NCBI GenBank assembly: GCA_038030265.1
Contig: CM075943.1
Location: 2,728,001 to 2,792,000, forward strand
Length of the DNA: 64,000 bases
Direction of reading: 5' to 3'
From: Corythucha ciliata
Lineage: Eukaryota; Arthropoda; Insecta; Hemiptera; Tingidae
The first letter of the stretch is position 1; every line of letters starts with the position of its first letter. Below the pieces are notes generated by a model. It had not been told where the DNA came from. It worked only from the letters and a program-made list of their open reading frames with translations, and searched no databases. Both the position numbers and the translations under genes were made by a program. Shown here in pieces: positions 20,003-32,542 of this stretch.

Positions 20003-22438
20003 GTGAAGGGTGAGTGGAACCGTGGAAATTATATCCCAAAAAGGTCAAAGTCAGTTGATTATGATGGTGAGTTTGGGGGTGATGTATGCTGGTCCACGTT
20101 CCTGCCCCTGGACGTCCCCATTGCACTCTACTGCTGGATAGACTCAGCGCAATCAAGTAGAGGGGATACTGAACGCATACGCAGTCGCCGTAGTTATAGC
20201 GACATCATGAGCCGGAATCGGCCTGCAATTGGCACTCGCCAACGCCAACGCAAGCATTTCAACGGCCTTTGTCAAGGCCATCACCAAACAAGACCAAGAC
20301 CAAACAAGCCACCACTAACAGCCACTCTCAAAGCGCTATATTGGAACGCCGGAGGTTTGACTGACGCAAATTTTACTGAGCTCCAGCTGCATATAAAAGA
20401 AAACGACACTGACGTATATGCAATTGTTGAGGCGCGTGCCGCTACAGACAATCTCACGAAGTTCCAAGCTCCTGGCTACCAGACGTATGTCCTCCCTAGA
20501 AGCCGACAATGCTCATCTGGAATCTTGGTGGCTGCGAAGTCAACGCTAACTGTGCAGTTCTCAATAAGAAAAGAGATGAGCGTGCCCGACAAAATGGAGG
20601 CTGTCGAGCTGAAGATGTGGAAAGGGAAAACACATCGACGTTTAGTCTTTGCGTATAACCCGCCGCGCAATAACCCCTCACTTGCCTGGTTAGAAGATAT
20701 ATGGGATCGCCATTGCATACTATGTGGCGACATTAATGCCCCGTCCACCAGATGGGATTATAGCCGAACAGAACCTGTGGGGAGGACCTGGGAAAACTTT
20801 ATTGATGAAAACCTGGCCGAATACGTACCGACCCCAGACAGAAAGCCCACCTTCTTAGCTTACACTGGCGCAACATCAAAGCCTGATGCAGTGTTAGCAC
20901 ACTCAACAACTGCCTCAAATGTGTCCTTATCTCTGATCCAACCACCAGAATCCTTTTGTCACAGCATCCTGATGGTAAAAGAAGACACTGGCCCTTACTT
21001 GCTCAAAGAAAAGAGAAGGCCAAGATGGAACGTAAAGAAGGCAGATTGGGGAAAGTTTGCCAAGGCCACAAATCTGGTATCCAATGAGGTAGAGGAGTCA
21101 CTGAGAAGGATCACCACAGCGATCATTGCTGCGGCGCACCAAAGTGTTCCTCGCGGTCAAGTGAAAAACTACCAGCCATTCTGGAATGAACACCTAGAAG
21201 CATTGAAAACAGAGCGAGACAGTGTAGCTGCAGCCTATCGGACTTCCCAAAGCCCAGATGATCGCATGGAATTGAAACAGAAAGTTGCCTCTCTGCAGAG
21301 AGAAATTATTTCTGCTAAGAACTCCTCACTCAGAAGCTTCCTCCAGAACCTGGACTTTCGTAAAGACGGCATAAAGGCTCACCGTTACATCTCCCGTCTA
21401 AATAACGACCACCGTCGAAAAAACCTAATAAGAAAGGGCCAGGTATTACTAACTTCTGACCGGGATATTGCACGCTTATTCGTTAAGCATTTTGCCAGTG
21501 TGGGCAACTATCGCCCAACTTCAAAAGTCTTGGAACCAACGACATCTGCAATTCCCACCTGCTCCAGAGAAGGAGAACACGAACTTCTTAACAACGATTT
21601 TTCATGGGAGGAAGTTGACTCAGCACTTCAAAACACGAGGAAAGGCAGGAGCGCGGGGCCAGACGACTTGCTGCCAGAATTTCTAATAAATTTGGGTACT
21701 TCCGCCAGAGAGACTGTCAGAGCCTTCCTAAATCTAGCATGGAGGACACACTTCCCAGCTGACTGGAGGAAATCAGAAATTGTTCCAATACTGAAAACTG
21801 GTAAACCAGCAGAGAGCCCAGCAAGCGTGTATTCAACGGCAGGATCCATCGCTGCGCCGGTTGGGGTTCTTGCCAGTAATTTTGACGGAGAGATTCGGGC
21901 AGTGATACTGGCTCTCAGGATGCTTGGCTCTATAAATTGTCCAAAGTCCGTTATCTTATGTGACTCTCAGGCTGCGATTATAAGTCTGTGCACCAATGCT
22001 GCGACAGCCTCCCGAGATGTGCTTGAGGGTAGGAAACTCATAGAGCGGTTGCTCGGTGATGGGGTTACACTGGCATTACAGTGGATCCCCTCGCATGTTG
22101 GAATCTGGGGAAATGAGCGGGCTGACGCCCTAGCCAAAGAAGGCTCCCTGATGGACATGCCCGATGCACCAGTCAGTTTCCTTGCAGCCAAAAGCCTATC
22201 AATATCCTCCATTAATGACAGACTGCGGGAACAACAGGGACTCTCGGCTGAGGGCAAACAGTGGTCCACCCTTCTCAACCCAAACGAGCGTGTCCCAAGA
22301 GACCTCCCCCGTCACGAATCAGTGGCCGCTTTCCGAGCTGTCACTGGACACGACTACCTGAATGCACATCTGCATAGAATTCACCTGAAGGACGAATTGG
22401 CTGCCGCGGCCAGGCTGTTTAGTGCAAGGGAACCCTAA
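20003..22438 (+). CDS. LINE endonuclease-RNase H ORF lacking most of the reverse transcriptase
   Basis: An open 811-codon frame from an RNase H-bearing non-LTR element (I/R1/LOA-like group). The first ~100 residues resemble nothing known, so the true start may be later. From residue ~107 there is an apurinic-type endonuclease: YWNAGGL, catalytic Glu in AIVEAR, CGDINAPS, and terminal CHSILMV. Next comes the RT N-terminal region, with RKGRSAGPDDLLPEFL and the start of the fingers (VPILKTGKPAESPAS) near 610. The palm, including the catalytic Asp residues, is missing. The sequence jumps near 21830 into RNase H: Glu in FDGEIRAV, Asp in LCDSQAAI, and GNERADALAKEG. The first RNase H Asp (YTDGS) is lost in the same deletion. 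The C-terminal cysteine-rich region is cut after LFSAREP. The frame stays open across the deletion. Confidence 0.85.
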   Translation: MKGEWNRGNYIPKRSKSVDYDGEFGGDVCWSTFLPLDVPIALYCWIDSAQSSRGDTERIRSRRSYSDIMSRNRPAIGTRQRQRKHFNGLCQGHHQTRPRPNKPPLTATLKALYWNAGGLTDANFTELQLHIKENDTDVYAIVEARAATDNLTKFQAPGYQTYVLPRSRQCSSGILVAAKSTLTVQFSIRKEMSVPDKMEAVELKMWKGKTHRRLVFAYNPPRNNPSLAWLEDIWDRHCILCGDINAPSTRWDYSRTEPVGRTWENFIDENLAEYVPTPDRKPTFLAYTGATSKPDAVLAHSTTASNVSLSLIQPPESFCHSILMVKEDTGPYLLKEKRRPRWNVKKADWGKFAKATNLVSNEVEESLRRITTAIIAAAHQSVPRGQVKNYQPFWNEHLEALKTERDSVAAAYRTSQSPDDRMELKQKVASLQREIISAKNSSLRSFLQNLDFRKDGIKAHRYISRLNNDHRRKNLIRKGQVLLTSDRDIARLFVKHFASVGNYRPTSKVLEPTTSAIPTCSREGEHELLNNDFSWEEVDSALQNTRKGRSAGPDDLLPEFLINLGTSARETVRAFLNLAWRTHFPADWRKSEIVPILKTGKPAESPASVYSTAGSIAAPVGVLASNFDGEIRAVILALRMLGSINCPKSVILCDSQAAIISLCTNAATASRDVLEGRKLIERLLGDGVTLALQWIPSHVGIWGNERADALAKEGSLMDMPDAPVSFLAAKSLSISSINDRLREQQGLSAEGKQWSTLLNPNERVPRDLPRHESVAAFRAVTGHDYLNAHLHRIHLKDELAAAARLFSAREP

Positions 22439-22850
22439 TTTTGCGTTTGAAACTTCCCTGGGCCGCTATCATCAAACTCGACACCGCTTGCATATTTTTT
22501 TTTTTTTAAACTAACATTGCCAGTTGAAGCATGAGCAGGAGGGTCTGATGTATGAGGGGGGGGGGGTTGTTGTCGTGTCTGGGAAGGGAAGTCTCTTGCT
22601 TGATCTCGTTGAATTCCCAACTGTCCCCCTTTCACGTTCTCAGTGTGACGATTGTTTCAAAGGCACGATTCTATTTTGGGGCAATTACAAAGCTCTTTGG
22701 TCATTTGGACTCAAGTCTCGTCTCGGTCTCGTGCATCACTACTCGGAAACCGTAAATTTATGCCTATTCAAAATGTCTGATTGGCATTAAAACTGAACAA
22801 TGTGTCCTTCAAAAACGATTGTCGAGAAAAAATTGTCATTTTTTACAAAG
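22439..22850. other. Non-coding interval with homopolymers
   Basis: Contains a T12 run and a G run near 22556-22566. The last bases before the BEL element read TTTTTTACAAAG and continue past it into minisatellite, so BEL inserted at the edge of such a block. CAAAG at 22846-22850 is the BEL target duplication. Confidence 0.5.
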
Positions 22851-23203
22851 TGTTCCATTCTCCTAAACAAGAAAAAAAAAACCGTTGGTCATTTCTAATC
22901 AGCTGAACCCCCCCCCCCTCTTTTTCGGTCCCAAAACCTGTCCCACCTTTCTCATCAAGTCATCCTGCCTTGAAGAGGAGAGACAAGTTTCCCTCCCCTC
23001 TCACACACCTTAAAAATCGCGGTAAGACGCTACCGAGAAGTGACGTTTTGGACGCCGGCCGACACGCGACACCGTTTTACGATCTTGGTGAGTCCTTCCT
23101 TTTTCTCTTCCTTCACGTGCTTACGATATATAAATAAAATGATTCGCATTGGCCAACGCTCCGGTTCCCCCCCGTAATATGTAATACAGTCCACTTTCGA
23201 ACA
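22851..23203 (+). repeat. BEL/Pao 5' LTR
   Basis: 353 bp, TG...CA. Contains a TATATAAATAAAA promoter-like stretch near 23129 and a GGTGAGT splice-donor-like word near 23086. The other copy is at 28955-29313. Confidence 0.92.
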
Positions 23204-23484
23204 TACCCCTCAATTTTTGGTCCTCCGGGCCGGATAAAACGATTTCCTCGACCACTTTCCTCGTTTTATTTTTCTCTAAGAAAAATTCAATTGAAGTCTT
23301 GAGTTATTTTCGTCATTTCCCGTCCCATCATTTTATTAATTTTTTTAGTTCGTGCCTTCTCCTATTCACACTCTATCTTCTCTTTAACATTCAGTGTACT
23401 TTGATCCCTTTCGTTGTTCTCCGCCTCGCTCATTGAAGAAATCCTTTATTTAAATTCTTTAAAAACCGCGTTTATACATTTATA

Positions 23485-26400
23485 ATGCCCGACACAGAGG
23501 AAACAGTCCTGTCTGATGCCGAGCTTAAGTCCTATAAAGCACTAAATGCAAGAAAACTGCGTTTGTGGACGCGACTACAAAACTGTTGGAATCTTGTCCC
23601 TCATCTTCCCGAAAAATATCAGGAGTTCAGAGCCCGCGTAGCACAAATAAAAGAAACTCAAGCGGAGTTCATGGCCGTTATGGACGGATTATCTGCTTTC
23701 GCTGATATTCCAGGCTATTCAGTAGACACGGCGCAGTTAAGCTCTGCCTTCGACGAAATTTATTACAAAGTCGTCGCTGCCTATAATGAAGCAACCCCAC
23801 CGCCGACATCTTCGTCGAGCGCAACAGCCGCTTCAAACGAAAATGTCAGGCCATTATTGCCCGAAATACAAATTCAAAAATTTGATGGAAGTCCTGAGAA
23901 ATTTTCTTCTTTTCGTGCCCTTTACGACACTCTGGTGCATGACACCGATCTCGGTGACATTCAAAAATTTACCTACCTCTTGTCTTATTTGGAGGGTCCT
24001 GCTTCAAAACTGGTACAAACTGTTTCCTTCGCCCCCGAAAATTATTTAACGGCCTATAATCTTCTAATAGATCGTTACACGAAAAAACGTTTGCTCGCGC
24101 ATCATTATTTGGATAAAGTTCTCTCTGTTAAGCCCCTCAAACAAGCTTCACCCGAAGGGTTAAGAGAATTAGCGGATTCTCTCCAAACGGATTATGCTTG
24201 CCTAAATTCCCTCAAGATCGAAAATTTAGGAGATTATCTTTTCCTAGAGTTCTCGTTACGCCTGCTTGACTCCAACACTCGAATCTCTTTCGAGAGAAAA
24301 CACCTCGAAACAGAATTTCCCACGTTTTCCGATCTCATTGCCTTCCTTCGTGATAGTTGTTCGGCTTCGGATCTCGCCGGTGCCACAGCGCCTGTTCACT
24401 CGAACAAATCTTTCCCTTTCACAAAACCGCGGGAGGTAAAACGAGTTTCAATGGCCGCTAACATTGTTGCATCGCCAAAGACTTCACCCCAATCTCATAC
24501 AACTGCGAGTCACATGAGAGGAGAAAAGGGGGAGAAGTTATCTCTTACGTGCCCGTGTTGCGAGCAGCCTCACAGTCTCATTCGTTGTCCCGAATTCTTG
24601 AAAGCGTCACCTATTCAACGTCATGACATGGTTAAGAAACACAAAAAGTGCTTCGCTTGTTTAGGCCCACACAGAGTGACAGAATGCTCATCTAAGGGAA
24701 AATGTCAGTCTTGTGGGAGTTCACAGCATAATTCTTTTCTTCATCGTGATCCGCCAATAAGACATGTAGTGGACGACAGCTCATTTTCTACCCCTTTGAT
24801 GGGAACAACCCAACTCCATGACACAACTCAATCTGTTGTCCTTGCTAACACCTCAGGGAGCACACAAGCTCTGTTAGGGACAGCCAAAGCTCAAATTCGT
24901 GATGCCACCGGGCATTGGATCACCTGTCGTATTGTCATCGATTCGGGCTCAGAGCTCAACTTTATGACCCAGGCCCTTGTGGAGCGTTTGGGACTTTCCC
25001 TTTCCGAATGCCCATATAAAATTTCTGGCGTCGGACAGACGGCACTGAATCGCCCTCAAGGCATGATTAGGTGCACGATTTCGCCCCACTTTAGACCCGA
25101 ACCACACATTAATTTCGAAGCCGTGGTATTGCCCCAGATTACTTCGAATCTCCCATCGATCTCGTTACCAAACGAAATAAAGTCTCGGTTCTCGTCTATC
25201 ACTTTAGCTGATCCCGATTTTGATATTTCCGCCCCCATCGATGTTCTTCTGGGAGTTCAGGCTACTCTCGATCTCCTTCCGTCGGAACCCTCAGAAATTC
25301 GTGGAAAACCATCAGCCTTTCTTACGTCTCTAGGATGGGTCCTAAGAGGTTCAGTCGAATGCTCTTCAATCCCTCTTCTTCAACGCAGCTCCCTCTTTGT
25401 CACGTCGGAAGAGGGCTCTAATCTTGATAATGAACTTCGTCGTTTCTGGGAATCAGAGGAGATCGAACGCCCCCTTCCCTGTCATCCTGACGACGAAAAG
25501 TGTGAGCAGTATTTTGTCGCAACCACCACTCGCGAGTCGACTGGTCGGTACAAAGTGAGACTTCCCTTTAAAGATGGTAATGCACCTATTTTGGGTTCCA
25601 CTCGAGCTGTAGCTTACGATCGTTTTCGCAGACTAGAGAAACGTTTCGAACGGGATCCCGACTTCCGTAAACTATATGTTGAGAACATGGAAGATTATAT
25701 TTCTCAAGGGCATTTAGTTAAAGCTAGCCATGACGCCCAGTACGTTCTCTCCCATCATGGTGTTCTAAAGAAATCCCCGAACGGCGACAAGGTGCGAGTC
25801 GTTTTCAACCCTGCTGTAGAGGATCCTGACGGGGTTAGTCTTAACGATTCCTTGTTAATAGGCCCTAAACTACAAACGGACATTGGCCAAATTTTATGTC
25901 GCTTTCGTTGCCATCAGATAGCTATTTCATGTGATATTCGTCAAATGTTTAGGGAAATCTCGTTACATGAATCCGACCGCCAATACTTCCATATTTTCTG
26001 GCGCTCTAGTCCACGCGATCATCTGCTCGAATGGGAGCACACTCGATTAATTTTCGGTGCCTCTTCTAGCCCATTCCTGGCCCAACGAACGGTGCAACAA
26101 TTGGTCAGAGACGAAGGTAGTATTTTTCCCCTGGCAGCAGCAGCTCTTTCGTCTTCCACGTACATCGATGATTGCCTTACAGGAAGTGAAACCGTTAGTG
26201 GAGGGCAGGCGCTCTGCGATGAATTAATAGCACTCCTTCGAAAGGGAGGCTTTCATCTAGGGAAATGGGCTTCCTCCAGTCAAGAAATTTTGTCCCACGT
26301 CACTCCAGTGACCTCGTTGCCCCAATCGGACGTCATTCTGCATGGCGAAACGCAATCACCGGTGAAGGTGCTTGGTCTTGTGTGGGTGCCAGAAACTGAT

Positions 26401-28668
26401 GTTTTTAGATACTCGGTCTCCGAGTTCACTGAGTCACCCACCAAACGCGGTATTCTTTCCCGAATCGCGAAAACCTTTGACGTCAATGGCTATCTGAGCC
26501 CTTTCACGTTTCTCATGAAATCAATAATCCAGCAGCTGTGGATTTTGAAAATTGATTGGGATCAACAACTACCCGATGATCTGTCGAAAGACTGGATACG
26601 AATTCGTGAAGAATTTTCTCACCTCAGTAGCCTCGAAATACCTCGAAAGATATTGCCTCCGGAATCTGTTTCACTCCGTCTTGTCGGCTTTTCAGATGCT
26701 AGTCAACTCGGCATCGCAGCTGTTATCTACCTGCGCGCCGAAACTTCCGTTGGTGTCACTGTAAGTCTTGTCGCCGCCAAAACCCGAGTTGCTCCTTTAA
26801 AGCGTCGAACCGTCCCTCAACTCGAGTTAGAAGCAGCACATCTTCTTTCTCTGCTACTAAAATCCGTAGTTTCCGCCTTTTTCTCTCTTCCTCTCCTTCG
26901 AACTGTCTTGTTCAGCGACTCCCGGACCGCTCTAGCTTGGATTAAAACTCCACCCTATCGCTTAAAGGTCTTCGAAGCCAATCGCGTGATGCGAATCCAA
27001 GAAAACGCGCCACTGGCCCACTGGGGTCACGTTGCTGGCAAGGAAAACCCTGCTGATCCAGCTAGTAGGGGTTTGTTCCCACAAGAGCTCATTGACTGCC
27101 AACTATGGTGGCATGGCCCAGATTTTCTTTATCATCGACTTTCCCAATGGCCTGCTGAAGAGTCTCACTACCACTCTCTATTGTCCGCTATCGATCTTTC
27201 TATCCACGAAGTCATTGTTCGTAGCTCAACTCTACTAAAGTTACAACGCGTCCTAGCCTACGTTTTACGTTACGTCAGCAACTTGAAAGTCAAAATTTGC
27301 GGTTCCGCTGACAGTGTTCTTAAATTAGGCCCTCTCACCTCCGAAGAGTATCAGGCAGGATTGCTTTTAGCTGTTCGAGCCACGCAGCAGCAATACCTCC
27401 AGACAGACATTCGTCTTTTAGAAACAGAACGGCCAGTATCAAGGAATTATCAGGCTTTGACCCCTTTTCTTTCTCCTGAAGGTTTTGTTATGGTGGGGGG
27501 ACGCCTACGTCTCTCATCGTTGCCGTACTCGGGAAAACATCAATTCCTTATGCCTCGTGAGTCTCCTTTGGCACGACTCTTGGTCGATTACTTCCATTTG
27601 TTTTCAGGTCATGGAGGACCTCAGCTTACCCAGTCGCTGCTCCATAGACGGTTTTGGATTCCCGGTGCTCGTAGTCTCATACGGAATCGTATTTTTCGAT
27701 GTCTTCCGTGCTACCGTTTCCAAGCACAACCTGTCCAGCCATTAATGGCAGATATGGATATCCCTGCATACCGTCTACAACCAGGTCGATGTTTTTCTCA
27801 TACGGGAGTTGACATCGGTGGTCCATTTATGGTAAAAACGTCCCTCGTAAAGTCTTCTCGTAGTGCTACTTCGCCATCTTCGTTTGTATGGTATCCAAAG
27901 CAATCCACCTGGAGGTTGTAACGGACATGTCGACCCAAAATGTTCTCGCTGCACTGGACAGATTTATCGCTCGTCGAGGCCTTTGTTCGCACATATACAG
28001 CGATCAAGGAAGTAACTTCCGTGGGGCCTCCCGGGAAATCACCGAACAAAGTCGATTCCTCTCTCCTTCTAACTCTGATTTGCTACATTTCGCCGCTTCA
28101 CGCCAGATAACATGGGTTTTCAACCCTCCATGGGCCCCGAATTTCGGTGGGTTATGGGAAGCGGGAGTAAAATCCGTGAAACATCATCTACGTCGAGTAG
28201 TAAATGAGCAAAAGTTAACATTGGAGGAATTCATTACTGTTTTAACCCGTATTGAGGGAATTCTTAATTCTCGACCCCTTTGTGCTCTTTCGAACAGTCC
28301 CGATGACAATTTTGACTACCTTACCCCCGGCCATTTTCTTACTGGAGGCCCAATATTGTCCCGAATCGAGGACGACGTTCGTAACGTTCCAACCAATCGC
28401 TTGAAGCGCTGGCAATTGACAAAACAGCTTGTTCAATCGTTCTGGGAACGATGGACTCGGGAGTACATTCATACTCAGCTGCAGCGGCCAAATTGGCATA
28501 ACCCCGTGCCTCCTTTAATAGCACGATCTCTAGTTTATTTTTTCACTCCTGGTACTCCCGTCTCTCATTGGCCAGGATGATACTGTTAGAGTTGTAAAGA
28601 TTTCAACCCCATCCGGTAAAGTCGTGATGAGGCCTGCTAATAAAGTAGTGCTTCTCCCTTCCCAATAA
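23485..28668 (+). pseudogene. BEL/Pao Gag-Pol polyprotein, two frameshifts in the integrase region
   Basis: One polyprotein with the Pao domain order. The Gag (DUF1759-like) has cysteine clusters from about residue 356 (CPCCEQPH, CFACLGPHRVTEC, CQSCGSSQHN). Protease has IDSGSELNFM near 486. RT has YIDD near 893 (TYIDDCLTGS). RNase H has FSDASQLGIAAVIYL. The integrase zinc site is HLFSGHGG...CLPC. The first integrase Asp is in GVDIGGPF. The frame shifts near 27862, and the core continues from 27888 in another frame with YSDQGSNF and GGLWEAGVKS, so all three catalytic residues survive. A second shift near 28570 returns to the first frame for the C-terminal DUF5641-like tail, stop at 28666-28668. 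With near-identical LTRs, these shifts may be sequencing errors. Confidence 0.9.
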
Positions 28669-28954
28669 ACTTAAAACGCTTATCATTAAACACTTAGTTT
28701 CTTCCTTTCTTCTCCTTTTTTCTTTATTCCCTTACCTTCTTTTCCACAAGTTAAATTTAGCATTTTCTTTTGTTTCTTTACTTATCCACTTGTTTCCACT
28801 TCTAGCAGAAGTTTGTGCCTTTTTCGTTTTCCTATCACCCAGTTTTCATTTTGAGTTACAATAACCTTTCTTGTATTTGTATACACCGTTCCTGATACTC
28901 TGTCCTGCCTGGGATTCCATATAGCAAAATAATTCATTTTGGTTGGGGGGAATA

Positions 28955-29313
28955 TGTTCCATTCTCCTAAACAAGAAAAAAAAGACCGTTGGTCATTTCT
29001 AATCAGCTGAACCCCCTCCCCCCTCTTTTTCGGTCCCAAAACCTGTCCCACCTTTCTCATCAAGTCATCCTGCCTTGAAGAGGAGAGACAAGTTTCCCTC
29101 CCCTCTCACACACCTTAAAAATCGCGGTAAGACGCTACCGAGAAGTGACGTTTTGGACGCCGGCCGACACGCGACACCGTTTTACGATCTTGGTGAGTCC
29201 TTCCTTTTTCTCTTCCTTCACGTGCTTACGATATATAAATAAAATGATTCGCATTGGCCAACGCTCCGGTTCCCCCCCCCCCCGTAATATGTAATACAGT
29301 CCACTTTCGAACA
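28955..29313 (+). repeat. BEL/Pao 3' LTR
   Basis: 359 bp; same ends and body as the 5' copy, with longer C runs. Followed by CAAAG (29314-29318), matching the base pairs left of the element. Confidence 0.92.
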
Positions 29314-29318
29314 CAAAG

Positions 29319-30660
29319 TTGCACTAATTCACGGCTGGAATGAGGACGAAACGATGATTACCGACTAGCGGCACTTATTTGCAGCGAAAAATGAGATAAA
29401 TTGCTAATTCACAGCTAAAACCGAGCAAAAACGCTAACTCGTAGCTGATATTAAAACATATAGCGTTAATTCGCTGCTAAAATTGAGAAAAAGTGCCAAT
29501 TTTTAGCTGAAATGAGCACTTTATCTCAATTTTAGTCTTGAATTAGTGCTATTGACTTTGAATTGAGCAGTGATAAAATGACAATTTGGGGTTGTAATTG
29601 AGAAAATGCTAAAATTTTGTAACAGCTTGCCAATAATATTTTACGTTGTCGTGGCCGGCTTGCCTGAGGGGTTCACTGAAAATCAAGCACCGAGCGATGC
29701 AATGTCGCGCATTCGTGGGTGGTGGTCTGACCCAAAATTTGCAATTTCGTCAATGGTCTGACCCAAAGCTTGCAATTTCGTGAATGTTCTGACCCAAAAG
29801 ATGCAATTTCGCAAATTTAGAACAATGGATGTCACGTGATATCGTGGCAGAATTTGGGCTCTGTCGTGACTGGCTTGTCCGGGTTCTTAATTTTGGCATG
29901 CATTTAGCGATTTTTCCAAATTTATGTTGTAAATAATCGTTTTTTTTTTTTTTTTTTGTTTTTTTTTCAATAGCAGAGAATTGACGCCATTTCAGTGTCC
30001 TGTAACGGGCGATTTTTCGTGATTTCAGTTGTGAATTTGTCACTTTCTAAACTTTAGCCGTGATTTTTGTTTCACATTTATAGCATTGAATCAGCGCTTC
30101 TTCCATTTTAGCAGTGGGCTTAGTCCAAGAACACCGCGTTTGCGTTTTTCTATATTTTAGCCTATACTATATAATACACCACAAATCAGCGTTTTTTTCC
30201 CTATTATGGTCTGGAAGTTGCATAGAGGAACCATGAATGAGCACTTTTTTACTGTATTACCCTTGAATATTAGCCCTTTTTCCATACTTTTTGCCACGTA
30301 CTTGCCCCATGAACAGCACATTAGTGTGCCTTTTCAGTTTTAGCCTCCTAAAGAGCTACAGAAACTGCGGGATCAGCGTATTTTCTCTATTTTCGCCGCG
30401 AAGTTACCTCCAGAAGGCGCGATATTTTTTTTTCAATTTGAGGCTTCGAGGCTTTTTAATAGCACTTACGTCGCCTGAGCATTCGATTCAGCCACTCTGC
30501 GAACGCCTGACCCAGATCAACCCTTGTAACGTTTTAATCTCCAGGTGGGATTGACTGCGAAAACCGTCGAAAGGAGCCAAATCGCTGCGTACAACCGAAC
30601 ACCAAGACTTCTTTTGACGTATTCATGAACGTACAGGACCTGAAAATCCTCATTTTCCCA
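29319..30660. repeat. Minisatellite block: reverse then forward, with hAT-sat-like flank
   Basis: 29320-29600 holds reverse monomers (GCTAATTCACAGCTAAAAC near 29402) and 29870-30450 holds forward ones (TTTTAGCC/TTTTAGCA). Near 29740-29820 three copies of GTCTGACCCAAA...GCAATTTCG occur. The 30530-30600 stretch resembles 35320-35370 in hAT-sat 2 (CGAAAGGAGCCAA), so this is probably an eroded relative. Clear ends were not found. Confidence 0.65.
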
Positions 30661-32540
30661 TCTTTAAGCTTTTTGGTGGTCCGCCCCTCTCGCCAAGCTA
30701 CTGTGTGAAGAAATGGGATCGGCGCATGATAACCTTGAGTTTCACTTCAAAGTGTTTAAGTGACTTAAAACTAGCCGAACGAAGAGATTCAGTGGAAAAC
30801 AAAACACAGTTGACACCGGCGATTCGATTTCAGCAGAAGTAATCTTGACCTTTGCAGGAACAAACTACAGTGACAGCGAATAGCTTCAATCCTCGATACC
30901 TTTCCTCGAGAATTCAGAAGATATTTGTTTGGTGAATGTTCGTGACACTATTGCGGTGCATTCAAGCAATCTCCGCCAAGAAATGGACCTATATTATATG
31001 CGTGCAAATGTTGATCTCAGTAAACGCTTGTGGTTATAAATTGATTTGCTACAGACGTCGACAAAACTGGAGAGGAAATATCGGGGGTTTCAACTAGAAT
31101 TTGTGTGATCTGCAAGTGCATAAAGAAAAATGGGTCAATTTCGCAGTATTAGCGCATTTTGTGCAGAATAGGTACATTCTTCTGCCGTTTCCAGCAATAT
31201 TATCATTGTCAGCAAGGGTTCTCAATTTGTGTAGTTGTGGTCAAAACAAAAGCTCGCAACCGATTGGATGCCCGGGACGATCTGCGATGCACATTAACTA
31301 TAAAAAGTTTCGCCCGAGTGTCGCAGATTTAGTGAAAAAGATGGCGGAACATTATCGAAGTAACCAAAAATTCGTCTAGGGTCGCGAAGGCTTTTGCAAT
31401 TTCAAATTAGGGTCGTCAAAATAAAAAAAAAAAACGTTGGAAACCCCTGCTTTAGTCAAAATAACACGTAGTAGTTTTTCATTTTTAATTATACCTCGAT
31501 CTTGTGGACAAAAACTCCATCATCCTGAAGTAGGGACAAAGGCAGCGTAGCGAGGATTTGTTTGTAGTACAATCGGGGATTGATGAGAAGTCGCTGCGAC
31601 GGCGACAGAGGTCCTGGGGAACAACTAACAGAGCCAGCTTCTGACATCTCACTGTGATAGTGTTGCTAAGGGAGATTTTTTTTTTCCTCCCTTCGGGGGA
31701 ACAGCGAAGGCAGGCATTTCAAAACATTTTCCCCGTTCATAATATACAAAAGAGGGAGGGAATCGTGCATGAGGGGGTGAAATAAAAAAGAAAACTCACC
31801 ACACACAGACAGAAAAAAAGAAGTAGGTTGGGAGCACACGAGAGGGGCACGCGAAGGGCGAAGGCAATCCTCTGCTTCGAGGAAAAAAACCAGAGAGAAA
31901 AAAAACATGGGGTTGAGATTCATGACGAAGGGGGTGGATCTAAAGTGAAGTTTCTTTCCTTTCTTTTCCTCATCCTCAGAATATAAGGCAATTCTGCGGA
32001 TATCTATTGAATTTATTGGCAAAATAATGGAACATGAGCATAGATTGGGCTTGTCTTCCTCCAGACGTAAATACCACGTAGTAAATGCCACCTCAAAAAC
32101 TAAAAATGCGTTGAATGCGTTAACTTTCCATAATAAAATGCATTTTTATTTCCATGTACCTTGGAACATGGACGCATGTTACAACTCCAACGAACATGGT
32201 GTTATTGCTAAACTGCCGTTCTTAAAAAAAATTAGTATAGGAGAGACGCTCCCTACCACAATCCTCCTATGCTCCCTACCCGCTCCCTCACGGAATTGAG
32301 TTTTTTCGCGATTGAGCCGGATAAACGAAGAAAGTGTGTGTGTCTCCTCGAGGAAAGAAGTACAAAAAAAACGCCTTCGCTGAAGTTGTCTCAAATCTCA
32401 AGGTACCTACTAAAAGTCAGTCTCATTCTCTCTCTTTCCTTTTCCAAAAATTTAGTTAACTCCATTTTCCGGTCTCTCAAAATTTATCAATCGCTCTCCT
32501 TTTAAAATACAGTCCCCTCTGCTCTCCAGCAACAAAAATT
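30661..32540. other. Unassigned interval, possible eroded hAT end
   Basis: No recognisable coding region; frames up to 141 codons have no known similarity. 31084 (CGGGGGTTTCAAC) and 31449 (GTTGGAAACCCCTG) could be a mismatched pair of hAT ends, but no matching 8 bp duplication is present. Confidence 0.3.
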
Positions 32541-32542
32541 TG

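Larger units (their letters stand above)
22851..29313 (+). mobile_element. Complete BEL/Pao LTR retrotransposon
   Basis: LTRs at 22851-23203 and 28955-29313 are near-identical; the few differences lie mainly in A, C and G runs. They begin TGTTCCATTC and end TTTCGAACA. The 5 bp duplication CAAAG flanks the element on both sides. A TGG-starting primer-site candidate (TGGTCCTCCGGGCCGGAT, 23218-23235) follows the 5' LTR by 14 nt, and a G-rich tract (GGTTGGGGGG) precedes the 3' LTR. The high LTR identity indicates a recent insertion. Confidence 0.95.

Noticed and set aside
31084..31449. Possible hAT MITE with GGGGGTTTCAAC / GTTGGAAACCCC ends
   Set aside because: Ends match only partly and the 8 bp flanks do not agree, so I kept it only as a note in the interval description.
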